The notes: a model not told the origin generated them from the letters alone. A stretch of DNA of 36,065 nt from an uncultured Ruminococcus sp. (GCA_902778175.1 CACYWT010000018.1:1-36065); one strand, 5' to 3'; shown: positions 1 to 9,013, numbered from the stretch's first letter. A program made the numbers and translations.

Positions 1-14
1 CAGGATTTTCGCTT

Positions 15-99
15 TGGTGCGAGTGATGGGACTTGAACCCATACGTCGTGAAACACACGCCCCTCAAACGTGCCTGTCTGCCTATTCCAGCACACTCGC
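15..99 (-). tRNA. tRNA-Leu (anticodon GAG)
   Basis: Read on the minus strand, the acceptor stem GCGAGTG pairs with CACTCGC, followed by discriminator A and an encoded CCA. A long variable arm marks a class II tRNA. The anticodon stem CACGT/GCGTG carries a seven-base loop TTGAGGG, giving anticodon GAG, which reads CUC and CUU leucine codons. The TTCAAGTCC T-loop is present. Confidence 0.95.
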
Positions 100-116
100 T
101 TATCTGATGCTATACC

Positions 117-145
117 ATTATATACGATATCTTTCTTTTTGTCAA
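117..145 (-). promoter_or_regulatory. Sigma-A promoter of tRNA-Leu
   Basis: On the minus strand a perfect TTGACA (140-145) and a perfect TATAAT (117-122) are separated by 17 bases. The -10 box ends about 18 bases before the mature tRNA 5' end, which suits a short 5' leader removed by RNase P. Confidence 0.9.
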
Positions 146-178
146 TAGAAAAATCCAAATATTTTTCGATATCCGGCA

Positions 179-826
179 TCAGTATTCAAGGCAATCAGCA
201 ATTTCATGATAACCGTTGATGAAAACATCTGCAACATTCTTTATTTCGTCAAGATGCGCCTCATTCGACGGATCATATACGGCTACGGTTTTCATTCCGG
301 CAGATGACGCACTGCGCAGCCCTTCAATAATATCTTCGTATACCGTACATTCATCAGGCTCCGCTCCAAGCTTACGGGCAGTATACAGATATATATCCGG
401 ATTGCTTTTGTTCATTCCTACCTCAGATGTATAACAGATGCAGTCGAAAACTCCGTCCAGACCGTTATTCTCCAGACAGGGCAGCAAAAGATAAGGGTTG
501 TTCGAGGTCGCCATTCCGAGCATTACGCCTCTTTCTTTCAGCTTTCTTATATATTCGCCTGCATACGGTTTAAGCCTGACATTGTTTGCATATTCATAAT
601 GCGCCATATCAAGCCATTCCTGCATTATTTCCTCAATGCTGTCGGGAAGTGAATAGGTATTTTTTGTAAATACGGCGGCAGTTTCAAAATACATACTGCG
701 CACCTTGTCGCTGTATTCTTCCGTCACGGGTATTCCGCGCTTAGTCAGAAAATCCTCGTCGACTTTCTCCCAGACATACATCGAATCAACAAGAGTTCCG
801 TCAAAATCGAAAATTGCCGCCTTCAT
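179..826 (-). CDS. HAD-superfamily hydrolase (beta-phosphoglucomutase/phosphatase-like)
   Basis: This 215-residue protein has haloacid-dehalogenase phosphohydrolase motifs in order. Motif I is DFDGTLVDS at residues 7-15, with the nucleophilic Asp and the acid/base Asp two residues on. Motif II is the Thr/Ser in GMATSNN near residue 108. The motif III lysine is near NKSNPDIY, and motif IV acidic residues lie in YEDIIEGL. The helical cap inserted after motif I fits subfamily IA, which includes phosphoglycolate phosphatases and beta-phosphoglucomutases. The substrate cannot be read from the sequence. AAGGAAGAAGG precedes the ATG. It starts 36 bases after the SGNH-like gene on the same strand and is probably the last gene of the dlt-like transcript. 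It could be a general sugar-phosphate phosphatase carried along with the envelope genes. Confidence 0.85.
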   Translation of the reverse strand: MKAAIFDFDGTLVDSMYVWEKVDEDFLTKRGIPVTEEYSDKVRSMYFETAAVFTKNTYSLPDSIEEIMQEWLDMAHYEYANNVRLKPYAGEYIRKLKERGVMLGMATSNNPYLLLPCLENNGLDGVFDCICYTSEVGMNKSNPDIYLYTARKLGAEPDECTVYEDIIEGLRSASSAGMKTVAVYDPSNEAHLDEIKNVADVFINGYHEIADCLEY

Positions 827-862
827 TACCTTCTTCCTTTCGGGGTGAGTTTGTTATCACAG

Positions 863-2011
863 CTATTCTTCAAGCGCCTTGAGCTTGTATCTGATATAAC
901 CCTGATATTTCTTATAATCATTGTTCCAGCGCTTAGCAAGCACCTTGTTATTCCTCCGGTCGGGTATATCATAATGATCCTTGATGTAATTGCCAAGGTA
1001 ATCGGAAATTTTCTTTGCGCCGAAGGTATTCAGATGTACTCCGCCGTCACGGGTATCCATTGTCCAGTCGATATTTGCATATTCTGGATGCGTTCCGAAA
1101 TCTATATGCGGGATATGTTTTTCCTCAGCATATTTGTGCACAGCCTCATGGTTTTCCTTGCTGCTTGTAAGGGTATTGGGTATGGTCACAAGGATAAGCT
1201 CTATATTCTTTTCACGGCAGAGATCAACGAATTTATTAAGATACATCATAATATACGGACTGATCACACCGTTTTTGTATTCCTCATTCTTTCCGTCCTC
1301 AAGACGAAGTTCGGGAGTTTCAAGAGGAACAGTTGACGGGTCTACCATCTGCCCGCGTGAGAAAGACTGCCATGTGTATTTTATCGGGGCGAAAAACTGA
1401 CCCATTTTAAATATTTTCCAGTTGTCATGATATTTGAACAGCGGCATTTCGTTTTCCATGACATTATTGAGCGTCCTGTCCCTGAGAGTATCATCAGATT
1501 TCAGCGGAAACAGAACATCTGTTTCAAAAACCACAACCGACGGCGTCTGGTTTTTCAGTATCTCCTTGAGAATGTAATATGCTTCAGACATAAGTATCGC
1601 GCCCTGAGCGGATACATAACTCGTCATTCCGTGGGAATGCCACATTTCCAGAGGAGAAAAGGAGGAATAAGCCTCGCTGTTTCCGATAATTACAGTATCA
1701 ATGGTATTAGCAGGCTCAGCATAGAAGCCATGGGCATTCTGATCCTTCATACCGTCTTCTACTGTATTGTTTTTCGGATGGAACATATATGTAAGTATCG
1801 GCAGCAAAAGTGCAAGTATCAGAAAAAAACATAGTCCGCGGAAAAATTTTCCGGCGTAGACGAAAGCCTTGCTGCGTTTCTTTTCCGGTTTGTTTTCTGT
1901 TCCGGATAAGCCCTCGTCATTTTCGTTCATTTCATCAGTTTCCTTTTTGGTTTCTTCCGATATGTTTTTTTCTTCTGCCTTATTGATATTCTCTGAATCC
2001 TTGTTTTTCAT
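863..2011 (-). CDS. SGNH-hydrolase-like membrane-anchored protein of the dlt-like operon
   Basis: This 382-residue protein has a charged, Glu/Lys/Asn-rich cytoplasmic N-terminus (residues 1-45), one membrane segment (about 50-75) and a large extracytoplasmic domain. IIGNSEAYSSFSP resembles block I of SGNH/GDSL esterases with Ser as nucleophile, and RDGGVHLNTFGA near the C-terminus supplies the Asp/His block V. This is the arrangement of AlgJ/AlgX/DltD-type partners of MBOAT acyltransferases. It follows the MBOAT gene by 35 bases with a GGTGG ribosome binding site. I infer that it acts outside the membrane in transferring or trimming the acyl/aminoacyl group placed by the MBOAT protein. It occupies the position of dltD but I do not assign that symbol, because similarity to DltD proper is not obvious. 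Confidence 0.7.
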   Translation of the reverse strand: MKNKDSENINKAEEKNISEETKKETDEMNENDEGLSGTENKPEKKRSKAFVYAGKFFRGLCFFLILALLLPILTYMFHPKNNTVEDGMKDQNAHGFYAEPANTIDTVIIGNSEAYSSFSPLEMWHSHGMTSYVSAQGAILMSEAYYILKEILKNQTPSVVVFETDVLFPLKSDDTLRDRTLNNVMENEMPLFKYHDNWKIFKMGQFFAPIKYTWQSFSRGQMVDPSTVPLETPELRLEDGKNEEYKNGVISPYIMMYLNKFVDLCREKNIELILVTIPNTLTSSKENHEAVHKYAEEKHIPHIDFGTHPEYANIDWTMDTRDGGVHLNTFGAKKISDYLGNYIKDHYDIPDRRNNKVLAKRWNNDYKKYQGYIRYKLKALEE

Positions 2012-2046
2012 TATACCACCTTAATAAAGAATAAGCCGGTGCTTTC

Positions 2047-3648
2047 TCAGAACTGTGCGTATATATTGTCAACAACACCGTAATGCGGTCCGAATGCACC
2101 TAATACAAGTACCGCAAGAATAAGTCCTATCATAACAGGCCACTTGATATATATCCTGCCTGTCGAAACTGATTTCAGCGGATCCCTGCCCTTTTCTTTA
2201 AGGACAGCAACAATAAACATAATTATAACGCCTATGGCTATGACAACAAAATCATGTCTGTCCGTACCGCGTTCAAACAGCGTACCGTACATCAGATCAT
2301 TCATGCTGAAATTAGTAAAGCTGCGCCAGATGATAGCTCCGAAATCGCCTATTGTATTTGCTTTGAACATAGTCATACCCATATTGACAAGCAGAAGTGT
2401 GCGCAATACAGCCCATGAATTCATCAGCCTGCCCCTGCGGTCGATCTTCGATTTGCTGAACATCTTTACAAATACAGGCTCGAATAATGTTCCGAGAATC
2501 ATTATCAGGAAATAGTAAAGCCCGTAGAGAACATATTTTATGTCTGCGCCGTGCCACAGTCCCGTTCCGAGCCATACCACAAACAAAGCGCATGACGACG
2601 GTACTATGCTTGCCATGAATTTGCTCATATGATTCTGCGAAGCCTTGCTGAGCTTCATGAACGGCTTGGACAGCGATACGGGATAGAATACATAATCCTT
2701 GAACCATGTGCCGAGAGTAATATGCCATCTTCTCCAGAATTCACCGACAGACTTCGAGAAAAACGGCTGCCGGAAATTCGGCTCCAGCCTGATACCAAAA
2801 ATTCTTGCCGTTCCCGACATAATATCAATACAGCCGGAAAAATCGGTATAAAGCTGTATAGTATAGCAGATCATCGCAAGGATAATAACAAAGCTGCCGT
2901 ATTTATTATAATCCGAGAAAACGTCGGTTGCTATATACGAAGCCCTGTCGGAGATCACAAGCTTTTTGAAAAGACCCCAAAATATCAGCGTAATGCCGGC
3001 TGTAAAATCCTCGTTATTATATCTGTGTCCCTGCTCAAGCTGAGGCATGAGCTTATCATAACGTCCGATAGGACCTTCTGTCATCTGAGGAAAAAAGCTG
3101 ACAAAAAGCAAAAGCTTTGCCGGATTTGTTTCTGCCCTGTATTTTCCCCTGTATGTATCGACAACATAACCGATAGCCTGAAGTGTATAGTAGGATATAC
3201 CCAGCGGCAATACAAAGCCCACGAGAGGGATCTCAAACCCTGCGCGGAAAAACGCAGATATGCCGTTAATTGTTCCAAGGAAGAAATTCGTATATTTCAG
3301 CACTATAAGTATTCCCAGAGAAATGATAACGGCTGCCGCCACTACTGTTTTCTTCTGTTTGGTTACTTTATTTTTCAGTTCCTTTTTTTCGTCCTTTGAC
3401 AATCCCTTTTTTGCGCTGTTAAAGTCGTCCTGCATTTTTGTCAGCTGCAATGCGCAGAAATATGATGAAAATGCCGTAACGAACAGACATAACGAAAGAA
3501 ACCCATCCAATATTATACTGAACAGGCAGCTACCGGCAAGCAGTACCTTCCATCTGTGTTTTATCGGAAAAAGCAGATACATTACATATACGATTATCGC
3601 AAATCCGAAAAAATACAGGTATGAAGTATATGTCAAAAAAATCACCAA
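2047..3648 (-). CDS. MBOAT-family O-acyltransferase (DltB/AlgI-like)
   Basis: This is a polytopic membrane protein of up to 533 residues with many hydrophobic segments. It has the MBOAT signature FWRRWHITLGTWFKDYVFYP around residue 310, and the later GLWHGADIKYVLYG contains the conserved catalytic-type His. DltB proteins are near 400 residues, while AlgI/PatA types are near 470-520, so its size is closer to AlgI. With an upstream ligase and carrier protein it probably passes a thioester-bound group across the membrane to a surface polymer. The start is uncertain: the open frame begins with TTG then GTG, with only AAGG nearby, so the real start may lie a few codons inside. A MITE-like element and a second repeat separate it from the carrier-protein gene. 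Confidence 0.85.
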   Translation of the reverse strand: MVIFLTYTSYLYFFGFAIIVYVMYLLFPIKHRWKVLLAGSCLFSIILDGFLSLCLFVTAFSSYFCALQLTKMQDDFNSAKKGLSKDEKKELKNKVTKQKKTVVAAAVIISLGILIVLKYTNFFLGTINGISAFFRAGFEIPLVGFVLPLGISYYTLQAIGYVVDTYRGKYRAETNPAKLLLFVSFFPQMTEGPIGRYDKLMPQLEQGHRYNNEDFTAGITLIFWGLFKKLVISDRASYIATDVFSDYNKYGSFVIILAMICYTIQLYTDFSGCIDIMSGTARIFGIRLEPNFRQPFFSKSVGEFWRRWHITLGTWFKDYVFYPVSLSKPFMKLSKASQNHMSKFMASIVPSSCALFVVWLGTGLWHGADIKYVLYGLYYFLIMILGTLFEPVFVKMFSKSKIDRRGRLMNSWAVLRTLLLVNMGMTMFKANTIGDFGAIIWRSFTNFSMNDLMYGTLFERGTDRHDFVVIAIGVIIMFIVAVLKEKGRDPLKSVSTGRIYIKWPVMIGLILAVLVLGAFGPHYGVVDNIYAQF

Positions 3649-3716
3649 CCTTGATGAGCATAACGGAATGAAAGCCGTTCAGGAAATGCTGACACCATAA
3701 TAATATGCAAAATTTC

Positions 3717-3859
3717 AAGGAAGCACTGATAAGATCAGGCGCCTGTATAGCACAGTCGGATCGTATCAGATGAGCGCCGTAAACCTGACGTTCTTCAAGC
3801 GGATCCGGTGCAAATGCCCTTTGGGGCATCGTCTGCCGCGATCAATTCAGTGGTTCCTT
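3717..3859. mobile_element. MITE-like element with 13-base terminal inverted repeats
   Basis: The left end AAGGAAGCACTGA (3717-3729) and right end TCAGTGGTTCCTT (3847-3859) are inverted repeats with one mismatch, and partial matching continues inward. The 143-base interior has no gene but includes a short dyad ATGCCC/GGGCAT. No transposase is present, so any movement would need one elsewhere. I could not identify a clear target-site duplication. It lies inside the dlt-like operon between the carrier protein and MBOAT genes. Confidence 0.65.
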
Positions 3860-3920
3860 AATGCACAGATCGGAAAATCAGCCGAAAAGATATTTTTCAG
3901 GCTTAGTGTCAACACGACCT
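3860..3920. repeat. Dispersed ~60-base repeat, copy A
   Basis: The segment matches 21181-21240 at most positions; both contain CGGAAAA, then TTCAGGCTTAG and GTCAACA in the same order and spacing. It abuts the stop codon of the carrier-protein gene and follows directly after the MITE-like element. Confidence 0.6.
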
Positions 3921-3922
3921 GA

Positions 3923-4147
3923 TCAGTCCTCAAGTCTTTGTATCATTGCATAAATTGCTTCTGCGGAATTGAAGTTTTCGGGAACAAGCTCCATAGGAGT
4001 GATCTCTATATCATATTCGTCGGTAAGTCTTGCAACAAGCTGAATGATGGTCATGGAATCAAGTATTCCCGAATCAACAAGCTCTTTCTCTGTTTCAAAG
4101 TCCACACCGGGTTTTACCTCGCTGAGTATTTCAAGTAATTCTTCCAT
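3923..4147 (-). CDS. dltC: Acyl/D-alanyl carrier protein
   Basis: This 74-residue acidic protein has the phosphopantetheine attachment site in GILDSMTI, the Ser being residue 31. Length, charge and the helix pattern around DSM match DltC and other small carrier proteins. AAAGGAGAAATTGAA gives a strong ribosome binding site. It starts 13 bases after the ligase stop, so the two are translated together and the ligase presumably loads this carrier. A 4'-phosphopantetheinyl transferase must be encoded elsewhere. The name is based on context: a carrier for another activated acid remains possible. Confidence 0.85.
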   Translation of the reverse strand: MEELLEILSEVKPGVDFETEKELVDSGILDSMTIIQLVARLTDEYDIEITPMELVPENFNSAEAIYAMIQRLED

Positions 4148-4160
4148 TTCAATTTCTCCT

Positions 4161-5669
4161 TTACTGATCTTTGTAATTTGCTTTAAGAAGCGCGCGGTCT
4201 ATCTTGCCGTTGCTGTTATGCGGCATAGTGCCGAGCTTTACAAGCTTTGCCGGAAGCATATATTCCGGAACTCTTGCCCTGAGCTGCGCAAGCAGCTCTT
4301 CCTCAGACGTTTTCCCTTCGTAGATAAGGATTATCCTGTCTGTTCCGCCGTTATATATACAAGCGCAGGAAAGCACTCCCTCCTGCGCACAGGCAGCGTT
4401 TTCTATCTCGCCCAGCTCTATGCGGTAGCCCATATGCTTGATCTGGAAATCCTTTCTTCCGCAGTAGATAAGCTCTCCGAGTTCATTATATTTTACGATA
4501 TCACCGGTTTTGTACACTATTTCGGGATATGCGGAATTAAGCGGATTCTGCACAAATGCCTCGGCGGTTTTCACGGGATTGTTGTAATAACCTGCCGCAA
4601 CAAAGGGACCGCCTGCATAAAGCTCGCCCTCCTGCCCCGGAGCACATTCCTTTCCGTCAGCTCCGATAACGGAAATACGGCAGTTGTCGCACGGTACGCC
4701 TATCGGTAAAGGCTGACCGTCATCAAAACTGCGGTTCACCACATAATATGTACAGATATCGGTTGTTTCTGTGGGACCGAAAAGATTTGCAAAACGGCAG
4801 TCCGGAAAATGACCGATCCAGTAATTAAGCTGCTTTGTGGGCATCACCTCTCCGGCAAAAAGCACCTGAGTCAGATGCTCCGGCTTTGCATACCTGAAAA
4901 GATCCATATTTGCCGCAATGCAAAGAGCGGAAGGGACCCAGTATATCGTATTTACCATTTTTTCGTTCATATACTGAACGAGCTTTATCGGAAAAGCAAA
5001 GAATTTTTTCGGGATTATCGCAAGCTCTGCACCCGTTCGCAGGGCAGAATAAAGATCGGTCACCGACATACTGAAATAAAACGGCGTCTGGCTGCCGAAT
5101 ACGGTACTGCTGTCTATGCCGAAGGTCTTTATGAACCAGTCTGTATAGGAAACAACATTCGCATGGGTAACTATCGTACCCTTAGGAACGCCCGTCGAAC
5201 CGGAGGTGAACAGACAATACATCGGATCCGAGGATGTCATTTCCGCGCGAACTGACAGGATAGCCTGATCATCAGCTTCGGTTTCATTTATTTCGTCCTG
5301 TGTCAGTACCTTTCCGTCAAAGCTTGTTTCAGAGAGCTTTTCCGCAAGATCGGAATTTGTGATAACGGCAAACGGTTTCACTACATCAAAAATAAGTCTT
5401 ATTCTCTCGGCAGGCATTTTTGAATCAATTACCACATAGAAATTTCCGCTGTAGACCACACCGAGCATAGCAGCGGCACATTCGGGAGTCTTGTCCATAT
5501 AAACAGCGGCAGCGGATCTTTTTCTTCCGCAGGAAATAAGAGCAGCGGCAGTTTTTCTTGCAAGAGAAGAAAGCTGGGCATAAGTCAGCCCATGAGTTTC
5601 ATCGCAGACGGCTGTTTTATCGGGATATGATTCAACCGATCTGTCAAAATAATCCGTGAAAATTTTCAT
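4161..5669 (-). CDS. dltA: D-alanine--carrier protein ligase-like adenylating enzyme
   Basis: This 502-residue member of the ANL adenylating superfamily spans the whole fold. The ATP-binding loop is LFTSGSTGVPKG near residues 153-164. FGPTETTDIC is the A5 aromatic/Glu motif, YKTGDIVKY the A7 motif and GRKDFQIKHMGYR the A8 hinge. NSNGKIDR near the C-terminus holds the catalytic lysine. Length and the N-terminal FTDYFDRSVESYPDKTAV match DltA, which makes D-alanyl-AMP and loads DltC. It is the first gene of the operon, behind a sigma-A promoter. D-Ala specificity is inferred from family and neighbours, not proved by the sequence. Confidence 0.85.
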   Translation of the reverse strand: MKIFTDYFDRSVESYPDKTAVCDETHGLTYAQLSSLARKTAAALISCGRKRSAAAVYMDKTPECAAAMLGVVYSGNFYVVIDSKMPAERIRLIFDVVKPFAVITNSDLAEKLSETSFDGKVLTQDEINETEADDQAILSVRAEMTSSDPMYCLFTSGSTGVPKGTIVTHANVVSYTDWFIKTFGIDSSTVFGSQTPFYFSMSVTDLYSALRTGAELAIIPKKFFAFPIKLVQYMNEKMVNTIYWVPSALCIAANMDLFRYAKPEHLTQVLFAGEVMPTKQLNYWIGHFPDCRFANLFGPTETTDICTYYVVNRSFDDGQPLPIGVPCDNCRISVIGADGKECAPGQEGELYAGGPFVAAGYYNNPVKTAEAFVQNPLNSAYPEIVYKTGDIVKYNELGELIYCGRKDFQIKHMGYRIELGEIENAACAQEGVLSCACIYNGGTDRIILIYEGKTSEEELLAQLRARVPEYMLPAKLVKLGTMPHNSNGKIDRALLKANYKDQ

Positions 5670-5718
5670 GCCGTAAACCTCTCCTTATAAGCTTTTTTCC
5701 ATAATTGAATCTTTAAAC

Positions 5719-5747
5719 ATTATAACATTGACATTTTTCATTTTCAA
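5719..5747 (-). promoter_or_regulatory. Sigma-A promoter of the dlt-like operon
   Basis: Minus-strand TTGAAA (5742-5747) and TATAAT (5719-5724) are separated by 17 bases, about 50 bases upstream of the ligase start, in an AT-rich region. Confidence 0.8.
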
Positions 5748-5820
5748 TTACAAAGAATACCGATAAATACTCAATATTTATAATAAATAAGTGCATTTTT
5801 CACTAAAGCCTTATATATGA

Positions 5821-5851
5821 TAAAAAACAGACAGCATTTGCGGTCTGTTTT
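5821..5851 (-). terminator. Second intrinsic terminator downstream of pflA
   Basis: On the minus strand AAACAGAC (43-50 of this block) pairs with GTCTGTTT and runs into TTTTTT. It lies in tandem after another terminator and can insulate the pfl transcript from the dlt-like promoter. Confidence 0.8.
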
Positions 5852-5860
5852 ACGCAATAA

Positions 5861-5887
5861 GAAAAAAGTCTCCCGAAAGAGACTTTC
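5861..5887 (-). terminator. First intrinsic terminator downstream of pflA
   Basis: On the minus strand AAAGTCTC pairs with GAGACTTT around a six-base loop, followed by a run of T. It is the first of two tandem terminators closing the pfl genes. Confidence 0.85.
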
Positions 5888-5934
5888 AAGACAGTGCCGC
5901 AGATAAGGCGATCTTTGTACGGCGGCGCATAAAA

Positions 5935-6669
5935 TCATATTCCGAGGATTTTTTCCGCACGGGCGATCTCCTCTTTTGTCGGAACGGGAACACCATCGAG
6001 CGGATAAGGGATATTCAGCTCCTCCCACTTCATTATACCGAGGGTATGATACGGCAGTATCTCGACCCGATCAACCGTATCAAGCGAGGAAATGAGATCT
6101 CTCAGCGCGATAAGATCCTCTTCCCTGTCCGTAATACCCGGCACAAGAACATGACGGATCCACATTTTCTTTCCGTTATCCGAAAGATAACGCGCCATTG
6201 CAAGTATGTTTTCGTTTCCAACGCCGGTCAGAGCCTTATGACCTTCGGGATCCATATCCTTGATATCGAGGATAAAAAGATCTGTCACCTGCATGAGCCT
6301 GTCAAATTTACGCATCCATTCAGGATCGCTGCAAAAAGGCTGACCCGCCGTATCAACTGCGGTATGAACGCCGTCCTTTTTGGCAAGCGCGAAAAACTCT
6401 GTCAGAAATCCGATCTGCAACAGCGGTTCTCCGCCGCTGACGGTAACGCCGCCGTTATCCTTCCAGTAAGGACGGTAGCGTTTCACCCTTTGCCAGAGTT
6501 TTTCCGGCGTCCATTCTTCCCCGTCCTTTTTCCATGTTTCGGGATTATGGCAAAATCTGCACCTCATATTGCATCCGCTGAGGAATACCACAAATCTCAC
6601 TCCCGGACCGTCAACCAGACCGAAGGTTTCAAGGGAGTGTACCCTCCCGGTTTCATTGTTTTCAGACAT
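5935..6669 (-). CDS. pflA: Pyruvate formate-lyase activating enzyme (radical SAM)
   Basis: This 244-residue radical SAM glycyl-radical activase has the cluster-binding CNMRCRFCHNPE (CxxxCxxC) near residue 28, preceded by SLETFGLVDGPGVRFV, and TVSGGEPLLQ as the SAM-binding GGE motif. It creates the glycyl radical on PflB using SAM and a [4Fe-4S] cluster in the cytoplasm under anaerobiosis. I chose the ATG at 6669 because GGGGGAAAAG lies just upstream; an in-frame ATG 24 codons earlier would run through an intergenic hairpin. It lies 85 bases after pflB on the same strand, with two terminators behind it. Confidence 0.96.
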   Translation of the reverse strand: MSENNETGRVHSLETFGLVDGPGVRFVVFLSGCNMRCRFCHNPETWKKDGEEWTPEKLWQRVKRYRPYWKDNGGVTVSGGEPLLQIGFLTEFFALAKKDGVHTAVDTAGQPFCSDPEWMRKFDRLMQVTDLFILDIKDMDPEGHKALTGVGNENILAMARYLSDNGKKMWIRHVLVPGITDREEDLIALRDLISSLDTVDRVEILPYHTLGIMKWEELNIPYPLDGVPVPTKEEIARAEKILGI

Positions 6670-6693
6670 GATCTTTTCCCCCGAAAAAAGCAT

Positions 6694-6723
6694 AAATGGA
6701 AAATTGACTGCAATTTCCCATTT
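6694..6723 (-). terminator. pflB-pflA intergenic hairpin (possible partial terminator)
   Basis: A 13-base-pair stem, all Watson-Crick except one G-U pair, closes a four-base loop. On the minus strand it is followed within a few bases by a run of six T just before the pflA ribosome binding site. It may lower pflA expression relative to pflB or protect the pflB mRNA 3' end. The structure is seen in the sequence; the role is inferred. Confidence 0.6.
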
Positions 6724-6754
6724 TACGCTGTCAGTTTTCAATTTGAATTTGCGG

Positions 6755-9013
6755 TTATAAAGTATTGTGGCAGGTTCTGGATATTACATCGAGCTGCTGT
6801 TCACGGGTCAGGTCAATGAATTTAACAGCGTAGCCTGAAACACGGATAGTAAAGTTTGCATATTCTTCCTTTTCGGGATGCTCCATTGCGTCATAGAGCT
6901 TTTCCGTACCGAATACGTTTACATTCAGGTGATGAGCGCCCTGATCAAAATATCCGTCGAGAACCTGAACAAGATTGTCTATGCGCTCCTGTTCATTATG
7001 TCCGAGAGCATCGGGATTTATCGTCTGTGTATTGGAAATACCGTCAAGCGCCCACGGATACGGCAGCTTTGCAACCGAATTAAGAGATGCGAGCAGTCCG
7101 TTCTTTTCTGCGCCGTAGCTCGGATTCGCGCCCGGCGAAAGCGGTTCTCCTGCCTTTCTTCCGTCAGGCATATCAGACGTTGCCTTGCCATAGACCACAT
7201 TTGAGGTAATAGTAAGAATTGATGTGGTAGGCTCGGAATTACGGTAGGTGTGGTGCTTTTTGATCTTATCAAGGAATGTGCCGAGCAGCCATACGGCAAT
7301 ATCGTCTGCGCGGTCGTCATCATTTCCGTATCGCGGAAAATCTCCCTCAGCCTCATAATGCAGCGCAAAGCCGTCAGTATCGCGGATCGTTCTGACATGA
7401 GCATACTTTATTGCGCTGAGTGAATCAACAACGTGAGAGAAACCTGCGATACCCGTTGCAAATGTACGGCGGACGTCCGTATCTATAAGAGCCATTTCAG
7501 CCGCTTCATAGAAATATTTATCGTGCATATAGTGGATAAGGTTGAGGGCATTTACATATACGCCTGCGAGCCAGTCCATCATTCTTTCAAATTTATCAAC
7601 TACCTCATAATAATCAAGATATTCCGAGGTGATCGGACGCATCATCGGTCCCACCTGTTCGCGGGTCTTTGCGTCCACGCCGCCGTTGATAGCATAAAGC
7701 AGACATTTTGCAAGGTTTGCTCTTGCTCCGAAGAACTGCATTTCCTTTCCGGTCTGTGTTGCCGAAACGCAGCAGCAGATCGAATAATCGTCGCCCCATA
7801 CGGGTTTCATGACATCATCATTCTCATACTGCACAGAGCTTGTATCTATTGATATCTTTGATGCATATTTCTTGAAATTTTCAGGAAGCGCGGAAGAATA
7901 GAGCACTGTCAGGTTCGGCTCCGGGGAAGGTCCCATATTTTCAAGCGTATGCAGGAAACGGAAATCATTCTTCGTTACCATAGAACGTCCGTCAACGCCG
8001 ACGCCGCCCACTTCAAGCGTAGCCCATACAGGATCGCCGGAGAAAAGCTCATTATATGACGGAATACGCGCGAATTTTACCATACGGAATTTCATGACGA
8101 GGTGGTCGATAAGCTCCTGAGCCTCCTGCTCGGTAAGAATACCCCTGTCAAGGTCACGCTGTATATAGATATCGAGGAAGGTAGAAACTCTGCCGACGGA
8201 CATAGCCGCGCCGTTCTGTGTCTTGATAGCTGCAAGATAGCCGAAATAGAGCCACTGTACTGCTTCTCTTGCATTCTTTGCCGGAGCGGAGATATCGCAG
8301 CCGTAGATCTCAGCCATTTTCTTCATACCCTCAAGGGCGCGTATCTGTTTGGCAAGCTCCTCACGAAGACGGATAACATCATCTGTCATCGTACCGTCGC
8401 CGCAGTTTGCGAAATCCTTTTTCTTCTGCTTTATAAGGAAATCTATACCATAAAGAGCAACCCTGCGGTAATCGCCTACGATTCTTCCTCTGCCGTAGGT
8501 ATCCGGCAGTCCGGTGATTATCTTATTATGGCGCACAGCCTTCATTTCGGGGGTATATGCATCAAAAACGCCCTGATTGTGGGTAGTTATATAATCATTG
8601 AAAATGCGGTGAAGTTCCGGATCGGGGGTATAGCCGTGGCTCTGACAAGCCTGTTCAGCCATTTTGATGCCGCCGAAGGGCATAAATGCTCTTTTGAGCG
8701 GAAGATCTGTCTGCAGACCGACGATTTTTTCCATTTCGGGGTGATCCTCGTCGATATAGCCTGCGCCGTAAGCTGTCAGACCTGAAACAACCTTTGTTTC
8801 CATATCGAGTATACCGCCCTTGGCGCGTTCCGCCTTCTGATATCGCTGAACCTTATCCCAGAGATAATTTGTAGCCTCAGTCGGAGGTGCAAGAAAAGAC
8901 TCATCTCCGTCATAGGGACGATAATTTTTCTGTATAAAATCTCTTGTATTTACCTCTAATTTCCATAATCTTCCATCAAAGCCTTCCCATGCCTCATTGA
9001 ATACTGCATCCAT
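6755..9013 (-). CDS. pflB: Formate C-acetyltransferase (pyruvate formate-lyase)
   Basis: This 752-residue glycyl radical enzyme cleaves pyruvate with CoA to acetyl-CoA and formate. The adjacent active-site cysteines are in [13 protein letters not shown] near residue 410, and the radical glycine is in [11 protein letters not shown] close to the C-terminus. The N-terminal [19 protein letters not shown] and full length match the E. coli-type enzyme. AAAGGGGTATCGCT precedes the ATG. pflA follows. A copy of the 95-base repeat lies about 50 bases upstream of the start, so it may be part of the leader. No consensus sigma-A promoter is obvious upstream; an imperfect dyad at 9293-9322 is a candidate regulatory site. 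Confidence 0.97.
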   Translation of the reverse strand: MDAVFNEAWEGFDGRLWKLEVNTRDFIQKNYRPYDGDESFLAPPTEATNYLWDKVQRYQKAERAKGGILDMETKVVSGLTAYGAGYIDEDHPEMEKIVGLQTDLPLKRAFMPFGGIKMAEQACQSHGYTPDPELHRIFNDYITTHNQGVFDAYTPEMKAVRHNKIITGLPDTYGRGRIVGDYRRVALYGIDFLIKQKKKDFANCGDGTMTDDVIRLREELAKQIRALEGMKKMAEIYGCDISAPAKNAREAVQWLYFGYLAAIKTQNGAAMSVGRVSTFLDIYIQRDLDRGILTEQEAQELIDHLVMKFRMVKFARIPSYNELFSGDPVWATLEVGGVGVDGRSMVTKNDFRFLHTLENMGPSPEPNLTVLYSSALPENFKKYASKISIDTSSVQYENDDVMKPVWGDDYSICCCVSATQTGKEMQFFGARANLAKCLLYAINGGVDAKTREQVGPMMRPITSEYLDYYEVVDKFERMMDWLAGVYVNALNLIHYMHDKYFYEAAEMALIDTDVRRTFATGIAGFSHVVDSLSAIKYAHVRTIRDTDGFALHYEAEGDFPRYGNDDDRADDIAVWLLGTFLDKIKKHHTYRNSEPTTSILTITSNVVYGKATSDMPDGRKAGEPLSPGANPSYGAEKNGLLASLNSVAKLPYPWALDGISNTQTINPDALGHNEQERIDNLVQVLDGYFDQGAHHLNVNVFGTEKLYDAMEHPEKEEYANFTIRVSGYAVKFIDLTREQQLDVISRTCHNTL

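Noticed and set aside
3530-3829. 99-codon minus-strand frame between the carrier and MBOAT genes
   Set aside because: It lies across the MITE-like element and overlaps the MBOAT start out of frame; no domain or ribosome binding site.
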